Source: Actinomycetes bacterium
GTDB taxonomy: Bacteria; Actinomycetota; Actinomycetes; Actinomycetales; Cellulomonadaceae
DNA length: 24,153 nt
Direction: 5' to 3'
Assembly: GCA_023388235.1 (NCBI GenBank)
Contig: JAEWGQ010000086.1
Location: 1-24,153, forward strand
Under the pieces are notes generated by a model. That model had not been told where the DNA came from, did not search any database, and worked only from the letters and a program-made list of their open reading frames with translations. The position numbers were made by a program, and so were the translations under genes. Shown here piece by piece: positions 8,126-15,565 of this stretch. Position 1 is the stretch's first letter. Each line of letters starts with the position of its first letter.

Positions 8126-8150
8126 TTTTAGTCACCGTAGGGTGTCCGGT

Positions 8151-9182
8151 ATGAGACGCCGGGTCACGATCACGGACGTCGCCCAGGAGGCCGGGGTCTC
8201 CGTGGCGACGGTGTCCAAGGTGATCAACGGGCGCGACGGGATCGCCTCCGCCACGGCCGCGCACGTGCAGCAGGTCGTGGACCGCCTCGGGTACGAGTCG
8301 AGCCTCGTCGCGCGCGGCATGCGGTCCCAGCGCACGCACGCCGTCGGCGTGCTCGTCGCCGAGTTCGAGCCGTTCAGCACCGAGATCCTCAAGGGCGCCG
8401 GCTCCGCGCTCGCCGGGACCGACTACGCGCTGCTCGCCTACACCGGCGGCGGCTCCGGCCGGGCCGGCTGGGAGCGCCGCTACCTGTCCCGGCTGAGCGG
8501 CACGCTGATCGACGGCGCCGTCCTCGTCACGCCCACCGTCATCGACCCCGTCGCCGGCGTCCCCGTCGTCGCCGTCGACCCGCACGCCGGCCCCGGCGCC
8601 ACCCCCACCGTCGACTCCGACAACCTCGAGGGCGCGCTGCTCGGCGTCCGGCACCTGCTGGACCTCGGGCACCGCCGCATCGGGTTCCTCGGCGGCCGCC
8701 GCGACCTCGAGTCGTCCGCGCTGCGCGAGGCCGGCTACGTGCAGGCGCTGCTCGACGCCGGCGTCGCCCCCGACCCGGCGCTCATGCACGTCGCCGAGTA
8801 CCGCCGCGACGCCGCCTACGAGGCGACCGCCGCGATGCTCGCCCTGCCGGACCCGCCGACCGCCGTCTTCGCCGCGAACGACGTGTCCGCCATGGGCATC
8901 CTCGACGCCGCGGGCCGGCTCGGCGTGCGCGTGCCGGACGACCTGTCCGTCGTCGGGTTCGACGACATCCCGGAGTCGGCGTCCACCACCCCGCCGCTCA
9001 CGACCGTCCGGCAGGAGATCCAGCAGCTCGGCGCGGTCGCGGTGCGGCTGCTGCTCGGGCTGCTCGACGGCGCCGGCGCGGACGGCACCGGCCCGGCGGC
9101 CGGCCCCGGCCACCAGCGGCTGCCCACGTCGCTCGTCGTGCGCGGGTCGACGGCCGCGCCGCGGCAGGGCGCGCGGCGCTAG
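8151..9182 (+). CDS. LacI-family transcriptional regulator of the sugar operon
   Basis: 343 aa. The N-terminal HTH reads ITDVAQEAGVSVATVSKVINGRDGIA, followed by the hinge helix region and a periplasmic-binding-like effector domain with the usual VGVLV, AVDP, GHRRIGFLGG and FAANDVSAMG blocks and a VVGFDDIP near the end. It should repress the divergent transport/hydrolase operon until a sugar (probably a xylo- or gluco-oligosaccharide) binds. The ATG at 8151 has AGGG 8 bp upstream; a GTG nine bases earlier is in frame but sits on that AGGG. The C-terminus (about 305-343) is Gly/Ala/Pro-rich before the last conserved strand, PTSLVVRGST. Confidence 0.93.
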   Translation: MRRRVTITDVAQEAGVSVATVSKVINGRDGIASATAAHVQQVVDRLGYESSLVARGMRSQRTHAVGVLVAEFEPFSTEILKGAGSALAGTDYALLAYTGGGSGRAGWERRYLSRLSGTLIDGAVLVTPTVIDPVAGVPVVAVDPHAGPGATPTVDSDNLEGALLGVRHLLDLGHRRIGFLGGRRDLESSALREAGYVQALLDAGVAPDPALMHVAEYRRDAAYEATAAMLALPDPPTAVFAANDVSAMGILDAAGRLGVRVPDDLSVVGFDDIPESASTTPPLTTVRQEIQQLGAVAVRLLLGLLDGAGADGTGPAAGPGHQRLPTSLVVRGSTAAPRQGARR

Positions 9183-9190
9183 CCCGCGGC

Positions 9191-9306
9191 GTCACCCCGG
9201 GCGACCGTCACCCGGCGCCGTCACCCCGGCGCCTGTGGCCCCGGCGACCGTCGCCCCCGCGCCGTCACCCCGGCGCCGTGACCGCCGCGACCGTCACCCC
9301 GCGACC
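9191..9306. repeat. Degenerate 14-bp tandem repeat, eight units
   Basis: Units based on GTCACCCCGGCGCC begin at 9191, 9207, 9220, 9234, 9250, 9264, 9278 and 9293, with lengths of 13 to 16 bp. They fill the whole gap between the convergent lacI-type and merR-type genes, and the last unit includes the merR stop codon. Repeated GGCGCC cores allow many small hairpins, so the block may serve as a two-way terminator. Confidence 0.65.
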
Positions 9307-10100
9307 GGGACCGCGACCTCCAGGACGACGCCCGGCGCGCCGGTGCCGAACGCCGGCAGGTACACCTCGCGGTTGTCGCCGGCCGGCGGCGGGCCGTCGT
9401 AGGACCCCGTCGACAGGTGGTCGTGCACGGCGACGAGCAGCGCCTGGTCGTCGGCCTGCGCCTGGTCGAGCCCGACGACGGCCTCGCGGTGCGCGGGGTC
9501 CACGACGAGCTGCTGCCCGACGGCGGGCCGCAGCGGCCCGGGCACGGGCACGCACACGCGCAGCGCGGCGGGGAACGTCTCGGTGGCGCGGGACGCGATC
9601 TCCGCGTGCACGGGGCCGGCGAGCGGGACGTCCGCGGCGGTCAGGTGCGCGAACAGCGCCTGCGTCGCCGCGCGCAGCACGCCGGGGATCTCCGGCAGCG
9701 TCGCCGCGGCCGGCACCGCGAGCAGCAGCCGCTCGGGCACGTCCCGGAACGCGACCCGCGTCCCGGCGGGCGGGGCGCCGGCGCCGCCGAGGACCGCGCG
9801 CACGTACTCGGCGGCCGCGGCGTCCCGCTCCCCGGCGCGACGGCGCTCGCTCCACAGGGCGTCGAAGGCGGCCACGGGGTCGTCGGCGCGCAGGACGGAC
9901 GCCACGTCGGCGAGCGGCACGTCCAGCCCGCGCAGCAGGCCGATCCGCCGGGCGACGTCGACCTCCCCGGGCGGGAAGGACCGGGCGCCGGTGACCGGGT
10001 CCCGGTCGGCGCGCAGCAGCCCGCGGTCGACGTACATCCGCACGGCCTTCTCGGACAGGGACGCGGCGCGCGCGAGGGCGCCGGTGCTGGTGGTCGTCAT
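9294..10100 (-). CDS. MerR-family transcriptional regulator with C-terminal effector domain
   Basis: 268 aa. Winged-helix HTH at about 6-70 (GALARAASLSEKAVRMYVDRGLL, then GLDVPLADVASVL), a linker helix to about 110, and a C-terminal region (about 118-268) that looks like the GyrI-like/SOUL ligand-binding fold used by BmrR-type MerR proteins for small organic ligands. This domain call is by overall pattern and is less certain than the HTH. No metal-binding cysteines are present at the C-terminus, which argues against a metal sensor. The ATG at 10100 has no Shine-Dalgarno sequence but follows a -10 by 7 bp, so the message is probably leaderless. The gene's promoter has the 19-bp spacer expected for MerR autoregulation. 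Target genes other than itself are unknown. Confidence 0.85.
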   Translation of the reverse strand: MTTTSTGALARAASLSEKAVRMYVDRGLLRADRDPVTGARSFPPGEVDVARRIGLLRGLDVPLADVASVLRADDPVAAFDALWSERRRAGERDAAAAEYVRAVLGGAGAPPAGTRVAFRDVPERLLLAVPAAATLPEIPGVLRAATQALFAHLTAADVPLAGPVHAEIASRATETFPAALRVCVPVPGPLRPAVGQQLVVDPAHREAVVGLDQAQADDQALLVAVHDHLSTGSYDGPPPAGDNREVYLPAFGTGAPGVVLEVAVPVAG

Positions 10101-10107
10101 GGCCGGG

Positions 10108-10138
10108 ACGCTAGGGGCTGCCCCAGGGGCAGGGGCAA
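10108..10138 (-). promoter_or_regulatory. MerR-type promoter: 19-bp spacer with palindromic operator
   Basis: Reading leftward, TTGCCC (-35, 10138-10133) is separated by exactly 19 bp from TAGCGT (-10, 10113-10108). The spacer contains the palindrome CTGCCCC-A-GGGGCAG (10118-10132). Over-long 19-20 bp spacers with a dyad inside are the hallmark of MerR-activated promoters. The start point falls at about 10101, next to the ATG. Confidence 0.75.
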
Positions 10139-10158
10139 GCGCCGGCGGCGCGCGGGTG

Positions 10159-11259
10159 TCACGCGACCGCGACCCGCACGTCCAGGTCGCGGCCCAGCAG
10201 CCCCGCGAGCCGGGCGGCCTCGTCCGCGAGCGCCCGCTCCGGGACGGCGCCCGCACCGGCCGACCACGCCACGTCGAGCGTGCCGCCGGTCGTCGTCCAG
10301 GTGCCCGCGACCACGCCGCCGTGCAGGACCAGCGCCGCCCCGCGCGTCACGACGGGCCGCAGCGCCGCCGGCACCACGCGGGTGTCCGCGGTGCCGGGCC
10401 CGAGCACCCACTGGTCGTGCCCGGCGAGCAGCGTCACGGCGTCGGCGGGCTCCGCGGCCTCGAGCCCCGCGACGTGGTCGCGCAGCACGAGCGCGGGCTC
10501 CCCGTCGACCGCGACCTCGGCCGCGGCGTCGGCGAGCACCTCGTCCGTCCAGGTCTCCACGCGGCGCCGCCCGGCGCTGAGCCCGTCGGCGAGCCAGTAG
10601 CGCAGGTTCGCGCGCGTTGCGGGCCCGTACGCGCCCAGGTACCCGGCCACCGCCCGGCGGCCCGCGTCGTCGAGGTCCGGCAGCCCCCGCCACCGCGGGC
10701 TCGCGGCGGGCGACGCGAGCACGGGGCGGCCGTCGCGGGACGGCGCGAAGCACAGCTCGCCGTGCCAGGCGATCGGCTTGAGCAGGGTCATGCTCGGGTG
10801 CAGCAGGGCGGGCCCGAGGTGCGCGAACCGCGGGACGGCCGTCACGGCGTCCGCGAGCTCCTCCCGGGTCAGCGGGCCGCCGGCGAGCGCGTCCCGCACG
10901 GCGTCGAGCAGCGGGGGCCAGTCCTCCGGGCGCAGGTCGTAGTGCTCCTGCCAGCTGCGCAGCGCCCACTGCCGGCTCGCGGTGCGGATGCGCAGGAACA
11001 CGCCCGCCTCGTCCGCCGCCATGAGGTGCGACGACCCGCGGAACGCGAACGTCCGGACCAGGTCCCCCGCCGCCAGGGCCGCGGCCACGGCGCCCGGCAC
11101 CGGGTCGGCGAGCCGGCGGCGCACCGCGAGCTCCGCGTCCCCCGACCAGGCGGGCACCGCGCCCAGACGGCGCACGACGTCGACGGCGGACGCCGCACCG
11201 GCGCGCAGGTGCTGCCGGTCCAGCCGCCACGCCAGCGCCTGCGCCGACGAGATCGTCAT
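10159..11259 (-). CDS. Winged-helix DNA-binding protein, HTH_42 / AlkZ-like
   Basis: 366 aa. The pattern fits the HTH_42 (formerly DUF1006) family of tandem winged-helix proteins, to which the DNA glycosylases AlkZ and YcaQ belong: an N-terminal QALAWRLDRQHL, a middle FRGSSHLMAADE, the hallmark WHGELCFAPSRDGRPV and a late LLAGHDQWVLGP. Family members of this subgroup are mostly uncharacterised. Some unhook or excise alkylated bases, and others may be regulators. The ATG at 11259 has no clear ribosome site but lies 7 bp after a TACGCT -10, so the transcript is probably leaderless. It diverges from the ABC exporter genes. Glycosylase activity is an inference from family, not shown here. Confidence 0.8.
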   Translation of the reverse strand: MTISSAQALAWRLDRQHLRAGAASAVDVVRRLGAVPAWSGDAELAVRRRLADPVPGAVAAALAAGDLVRTFAFRGSSHLMAADEAGVFLRIRTASRQWALRSWQEHYDLRPEDWPPLLDAVRDALAGGPLTREELADAVTAVPRFAHLGPALLHPSMTLLKPIAWHGELCFAPSRDGRPVLASPAASPRWRGLPDLDDAGRRAVAGYLGAYGPATRANLRYWLADGLSAGRRRVETWTDEVLADAAAEVAVDGEPALVLRDHVAGLEAAEPADAVTLLAGHDQWVLGPGTADTRVVPAALRPVVTRGAALVLHGGVVAGTWTTTGGTLDVAWSAGAGAVPERALADEAARLAGLLGRDLDVRVAVA

Positions 11260-11266
11260 GCCCGGC

Positions 11267-11272
11267 AGCGTA
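11267..11272 (-). promoter_or_regulatory. Candidate -10 (TACGCT) for leaderless winged-helix gene
   Basis: TACGCT fits TANNNT and ends 7 bp before the ATG at 11259, the same geometry as the merR gene at 10100. A good -35 is not visible. Confidence 0.45.
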
Positions 11273-11366
11273 GAGCCGGCCACCGACAGCTTGCGGGGCG
11301 CGGGGCGGACGGGCCGCGGGCGTCCGTCCCCGGGTGCGCACGTCATCCTCGCGGCGTACGCCCCCG

Positions 11367-11422
11367 GCCTGCGCAGATGCTCCTGCAGGCGCTGCCGGCC
11401 CCCGGGTGCCCGCTCCTACCGT
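11367..11422 (+). promoter_or_regulatory. Candidate promoter and operator upstream of ABC exporter genes
   Basis: GCCTGC (11367-11372) and GCAGGC (11385-11390) form an inverted repeat around 12 bp. TACCGT (11417-11422) is a plausible -10, about 28 bp before the ATG. The dyad overlaps the expected -35 area and could bind the response regulator of the same cluster. The gap 11260-11449 between the divergent genes holds no other feature I can see. Confidence 0.35.
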
Positions 11423-11449
11423 CGAGGAAACGACACGGAGGAGGGCAGC

Positions 11450-12364
11450 ATGATCGAGGCTGCAGGACTGACGAAGCGGTACGGGACGACGGTCGCGGTG
11501 GACGACGTGACGTTCACCGTCCGGCCGGGCGTGGTGACGGGGTTCCTCGGGCCGAACGGCGCGGGCAAGTCCACGACGATGCGGATGATCGTCGGGCTGG
11601 ACCGCCCGACGGCGGGCCGGGTGACCGTCAACGGGCGGCCGTACGCCGAGCACCGGGCGCCGCTCGGCGAGGTCGGGGTGCTGCTCGACGCGCGGGCGGT
11701 CCACGGGGGCCGGTCGGCGCGCGACCACCTGCTCGCCCAGGCCCGCACGCACGGCATCGGCGCGCGGCGGGTCGCGGAGGTCCTCGAGATGACGGGCCTC
11801 ACCGGGGTCGCACGGCGGCGCGCCGGGACGTTCTCGCTCGGCATGGGCCAGCGCCTGGGCATCGCCGCCGCGCTGCTCGGCGACCCGCAGACCGTCGTCC
11901 TCGACGAGCCGGTGAACGGGCTCGACCCCGAGGGCGTGCTCTGGGTGCGGCACCTGCTGCGGGACCTGGCCGCCGAGGGGCGGACCGTCCTGCTGTCATC
12001 GCACCTCATGAGCGAGATGGCCCTGACCGCCGACCACCTCGTGGTGCTCGGCCGCGGCCGCGTGCTCGCCGACGCCCCCGTGGCCGAGGTCGTGGCCGGC
12101 GCGGGCAGCCGCGTGCAGGTCCGCACCCCGGGGGCGGCCGAGCTCGCCGCCGCGCTCCGGCGCCCCGGCGTGGTCGTGGCCCACCCCGAGCCCGACCTGC
12201 TGGAGGTCGAGGGCATGACCGCCCCCGAGGTCGCGGCCGTCGCCGCCGCCGCCCAGGTCGTGCTGCACGAGCTCGCGACCGTCACGTCCTCGCTCGAGGA
12301 CGCCTACCTCCGGCTCACCGCCGACGAGGTCGAGTACCGCACCCCCGCAGGAGGACCCCGATGA
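11450..12364 (+). CDS. ABC-2 type exporter ATPase subunit
   Basis: 304 aa. Walker A GPNGAGKS (about 34-41), signature FSLGMGQRLG, Walker B TVVLDEPVNGLD and the switch histidine in LLSSHLMSEM are all present. The C-terminal 90 residues are the usual regulatory tail of the drug/lantibiotic-export group. It should power the permease encoded next and extrude a small molecule, peptide or lipid. The start has a strong GGAGGAGG 6 bp upstream. Its stop overlaps the permease ATG (ATGA). Next to a kinase and regulator, it resembles the antibiotic-sensing detoxification modules of Gram-positive bacteria. Confidence 0.93.
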   Translation: MIEAAGLTKRYGTTVAVDDVTFTVRPGVVTGFLGPNGAGKSTTMRMIVGLDRPTAGRVTVNGRPYAEHRAPLGEVGVLLDARAVHGGRSARDHLLAQARTHGIGARRVAEVLEMTGLTGVARRRAGTFSLGMGQRLGIAAALLGDPQTVVLDEPVNGLDPEGVLWVRHLLRDLAAEGRTVLLSSHLMSEMALTADHLVVLGRGRVLADAPVAEVVAGAGSRVQVRTPGAAELAAALRRPGVVVAHPEPDLLEVEGMTAPEVAAVAAAAQVVLHELATVTSSLEDAYLRLTADEVEYRTPAGGPR

Positions 12365-13200
12365 GCACCACCACCCCGGCCCGGCCGGCCACCCGCGCCG
12401 TCGCCGTGCACCCCGTGACCTTCGGGCGGCTCCTGTCCGCCGAGTGGGTCAAGGCCCGCAGCCTGCGCTCGACGTGGTGGGTGCTCGCGCTCGGCGTCCT
12501 GGCCTTCCCGGCCATGGCGGCGCTGCGCGCGTCCAGCGTCGCGGCGATCGCCGAGGACGCCGCCGGCCACCTGGTCGGCCCGGTCTACGTCACGTCCGGC
12601 GTCGCGTTCGGGCAGCTCGCGTTCTGCGCCCTGGCCGTCGTGCTCGTCACCGGCGAGTACCGCACCGGGCAGATCCGGTCGACCTTCGTCGCCGCGCCCG
12701 GCCGGGTCGCCGCGCTCGCCGCCAAGCTCACCGTGACCGCGGGCCTGGTGCTGGTCGCCGGCCTGGTCGGCGTCGCGGCGGGCTGGGCGGCCGCCGCGCC
12801 CTGGTTCGAGCCCCTGCAGATGAGCGTGGACCTGACGGACCCGGCGCACGCCCGGATGATGCTCGGCGTGCCGCTGTACCTCGCCGGGCTCGCGGCCCTG
12901 GCCCACGGCATCGGCGCCCTCGTGCGCAGCCCCGCCGCCGGCATCGCGACCGTGCTGGGCCTGGTGCTCGTGGTCGAGAACGCCCTCGGGCTCATCCCGT
13001 GGGCGCCGCTGCAGCGGTTCGCGGCGTACCTGCCCACCAGCGCCGGCGCGCGGCTCATCACCGACGAGGGCACGGGGTCCGTCGTGACCACCGCCGGGGC
13101 CGGCGTGCTGTCGCCCTGGGCCGGGTTCGCGGTGCTGCTCGCGTGGGTGCTGGCGGTGTCCGTCGCCGCGTCGGTGCTGGTCCGGCGCCGGGACGTGTGA
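12361..13200 (+). CDS. ABC-2 type exporter permease subunit
   Basis: 279 aa integral membrane protein. After a cytoplasmic N-terminus with SAEWVKARSLRSTWW, typical of ABC-2 permeases, there are six hydrophobic stretches. The loop TGEYRTGQIRSTFVAAPGR after the second one is the characteristic cytoplasmic block of this family. The last segment ends in the basic tail VLVRRRDV. It is translationally coupled to the ATPase by the ATGA overlap. The exported compound is unknown. Confidence 0.9.
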   Translation: MSTTTPARPATRAVAVHPVTFGRLLSAEWVKARSLRSTWWVLALGVLAFPAMAALRASSVAAIAEDAAGHLVGPVYVTSGVAFGQLAFCALAVVLVTGEYRTGQIRSTFVAAPGRVAALAAKLTVTAGLVLVAGLVGVAAGWAAAAPWFEPLQMSVDLTDPAHARMMLGVPLYLAGLAALAHGIGALVRSPAAGIATVLGLVLVVENALGLIPWAPLQRFAAYLPTSAGARLITDEGTGSVVTTAGAGVLSPWAGFAVLLAWVLAVSVAASVLVRRRDV

Positions 13201-13285
13201 CGCTGGGCGCACCCCGCGGGCGGACGCGGGACCAGCCGGGCGACGAGCCGGCGACGAGCACGAGCACAGGGCGGAGGTGAGCGGG

Positions 13286-14761
13286 GTGCGGGCAGCGGAC
13301 GGGACGACGCCGGGCGGGGTTGCGCCGGACGGCACGGTGCCGGACGGGGCGGTGCCGAACGGGGCGGTGCCGAACGGGACCGTGCCCGGCGCCGCGGCGC
13401 TCCGGGCGGTCGGCCGGGCCTTCGCGGCGGTGGGCCGGTTCCTCGCCCGCCCCGCGGTGGCCGACGTGCTCGTGGTCGGGCTGTTCACGGTCTGGGCCCT
13501 GCTGCTCGGGCTCGGCGCGGACTCGATGTACGGGCTCGGCAGCCACCTGTCCGCCGACCGGGTGCTGGCCATGCAGCTGACGTCGGTCGCGCTGACGGGC
13601 GCGGGTGCCGTGGCGCTGACGCAGCGCCGGCGGCGGCCGGTCGTGGTCGCGGCGGTCGTGGCGGGGCTCGGCGTGGTGTCGCTCGCGGTGACCGGGGCGA
13701 CCGCCGGGTTCGAGCTCGGCCTGGCGCTCGCGCTGCTGCCCGTCGCCCGCGACCGCACCCCGCGGGTGGCCGGCACGGTCGCGGCGGCCACGGCGGGCGC
13801 GCTGCTGGTGGCCGCCGCGGTGCTGCCCGCCGTGGCGACCGTCGGGGCGGTCATGGTCGCGGGGAACGGCGGCGAGGCGGCCCTGCGCGACGCCACCCCG
13901 CAGGGCCCCTGGGGCTTCGTCACCACCCCCGTCTGGTACGTCACCGCGGTGCCCGTGGTGGTGCTGACCCTGGCGGCGCTGGTCGTCGGCCAGCTCGCCC
14001 GCAGCCGCCGGCTGGAGCGCGCGGCGCTCGCCGAGGCCGCCGAGGCCCGGCGCCGCGAGCAGCTGGAGCGGGACCGCGCGGGCGAGGTCGCCGAGCGCGC
14101 CCGCATCGCCCGCGAGATGCACGACGTGGTCGCGCACAGCGTCTCGGTGATGGTCGCCCTCGGCGGCGGGGCCGCGGCGGCGTTCGACTGGGCGCCCGAC
14201 CGCGCGCGGGCCGCGCTGGACGAGCTGGTCGGGACGGGCCGCGCCGCGCTCGCGGACATGCGGCGCATCCTCGGCGTGCTGCACGAGGACGGGCACGCCC
14301 CGCTGGACCCGCCGGAGGACGGGCTCGACATGACCGTGCTCGTGGACCGGGCGCGCGCCGCGGGCCTGCCCGTGCGGGCCACCGGGATCACCGCCGCCGA
14401 GCTCGAGGCGGTCGACACCGCCCGGCGGCTCGCCGTGTACCGCATCGTGCAGGAGTCGCTCACCAACGTGCTGCGGCACGCCCCCGGCACCCCCGACGTG
14501 GCCGTCACGGTGCGCCGCGCGGGCCGCGTGCTCGAGGTCGCGGTCGCCAACGCCCGCCCGCAGGCGCCGGCCGCCGTCGGAGCAGCCCCGGGCCCGGCAC
14601 CCGCACCGGCACCCGCCCTCACCGTGCCGGGCTCCGGCCGCGGCCTGACCGGGATGCAGCAGCGCGCGAGCGCCCTGGGTGGCACCGTCGAGGCGGGGCC
14701 GCACGACGGAGGATGGCGGGTCCGGGCGGTGCTGCCCGTGGACGACGAGGGAGACGGATGA
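13286..14761 (+). CDS. Sensor histidine kinase, NarL/DesK class
   Basis: 491 aa. Order: N-terminal cytoplasmic tail with a pentapeptide repeat (about 14-33), five or six hydrophobic segments (about 55-240), a coiled coil, and a HisKA_3 dimerisation domain with phospho-acceptor His279 in REMHDVVAHSVSVMV. The ATPase domain follows, with the N box IVQESLTNVLRHA and the glycine box GSGRGLTGMQQRASALGG; a Pro/Ala-rich insert lies between the two. I chose the GTG at 13286 because a complete Shine-Dalgarno GGAGGTGA (13273-13280) precedes it; the in-frame GTG at 13277 lies inside that site. The gene ends in an ATGA overlap with its regulator. It probably senses the compound handled by the upstream exporter. 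Confidence 0.9.
   Translation: MRAADGTTPGGVAPDGTVPDGAVPNGAVPNGTVPGAAALRAVGRAFAAVGRFLARPAVADVLVVGLFTVWALLLGLGADSMYGLGSHLSADRVLAMQLTSVALTGAGAVALTQRRRRPVVVAAVVAGLGVVSLAVTGATAGFELGLALALLPVARDRTPRVAGTVAAATAGALLVAAAVLPAVATVGAVMVAGNGGEAALRDATPQGPWGFVTTPVWYVTAVPVVVLTLAALVVGQLARSRRLERAALAEAAEARRREQLERDRAGEVAERARIAREMHDVVAHSVSVMVALGGGAAAAFDWAPDRARAALDELVGTGRAALADMRRILGVLHEDGHAPLDPPEDGLDMTVLVDRARAAGLPVRATGITAAELEAVDTARRLAVYRIVQESLTNVLRHAPGTPDVAVTVRRAGRVLEVAVANARPQAPAAVGAAPGPAPAPAPALTVPGSGRGLTGMQQRASALGGTVEAGPHDGGWRVRAVLPVDDEGDG
13324..13383 (+). repeat. 15-bp tandem repeat encoding P(D/N)G(T/A)V pentapeptides
   Basis: Four 15-bp units (13324-13338, 13339-13353, 13354-13368, 13369-13383) differ at only a few bases from GCCGGACGGGGCGGT. 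They encode PDGTV, PDGAV, PNGAV and PNGTV. The Pro-Asp/Asn-Gly turns resemble elastin-like VPGXG pentads. The unit length keeps the kinase frame. Confidence 0.8.
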
Positions 14762-15427
14762 CGACGATCCTGCTGGTGGACGACCAGGCGCTGGTCCGGA
14801 TGGGGTTCCGGCTCATCCTGGAGAGCGCCGGGTTCGACGTGCTCGGCGAGGCCGGCGACGGCGCGACGGCCGTCGACCAGGCGCGCGCCCTGCGCCCCGA
14901 CGTGGTGCTCATGGACGTGCGCATGCCCGGCGTCGACGGCATCGAGGCGACGCGGCGGATCGTCGAGGCGCACCCGGCGACCCGCGTGCTCGTCCTGACG
15001 ACGTTCGACCTGGACGAGTACGCGTTCGCGGCGCTGCGGGCGGGCGCGAGCGGGTTCATGCTCAAGGACGCCGAGCACCGGGACCTGGTCGCCGCCGTCC
15101 GCACGGTCGCGAGCGGGGACTCCGTCGTCTCCCCGCGGATCACGCGCCGCATGATCGAGCTGTTCGCGGCGCAGCTGCCCGACCCGGCCCGCACCCCGGC
15201 GCGCGACGGGCTGCACCCGCGCCTGGCGGCCCTGACGCCGCGCGAGGGTGCTGCGGCACGTGGCCGCCGGCAGCTCGAACGCGGAGATCGCCGACGCGCT
15301 GTTCCTCGCCGAGGCCACCGTGAAGACCCACGTCGGGCGGATCCTCGGCAAGCTCGCGCTGCGCGACCGGGTGCAGGCGGCGGTGCTCGCCTACGAGACC
15401 GGGCTGGTCCGCGCCGCCGCGCCGTAG
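14758..15427 (+). pseudogene. NarL-family response regulator broken by a frameshift
   Basis: Codons 1-163 encode an intact receiver domain (DD at 8-9, phospho-acceptor Asp53 in VVLMDVRMPG, and a conserved Lys in GFMLKD) up to LTPRE. The frame is then lost at about 15246/15247. From 15248 another frame continues perfectly as a LuxR-type HTH ([20 protein letters not shown]) to a TAG at 15425-15427. Comparison with the intact paralogue, which reads LTPREREVV at this point, implies that 5 bp (about CGGGA) are missing. Restoring 5 bp gives 675 bp, a normal 224-aa protein. In the original frame there is no stop for a long distance, so the product would be a receiver with a long meaningless tail. 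It may be a true mutation or an assembly error. Confidence 0.85.
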
Positions 15428-15565
15428 CGGGCCGTCGCCGGGGGCCGCACGCGACGCGGGCGCGCCGCCTCCGTCGTCCCGGCGCCCGCCTCCCCCGGAG
15501 GGACGAGGCGCAGGTGGTCCGCGCGGCGGTGGTGCGTCCCGGGTGCGGGCGGCCACCATCGTCGG

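Noticed and set aside
8142..8150. GTG at 8142 as the lacI-type start
   Set aside because: It lies on the AGGG that serves the ATG at 8151.
9583..13200. Long rightward open frame ahead of the exporter permease
   Set aside because: Only its last 279 codons, from 12361, are a real protein; the rest is antisense or off-frame.
12304..15351. Long leftward open frame over the exporter and kinase genes
   Set aside because: Shadow of the rightward genes; Ser/Thr/Arg-rich low complexity without domain pattern.
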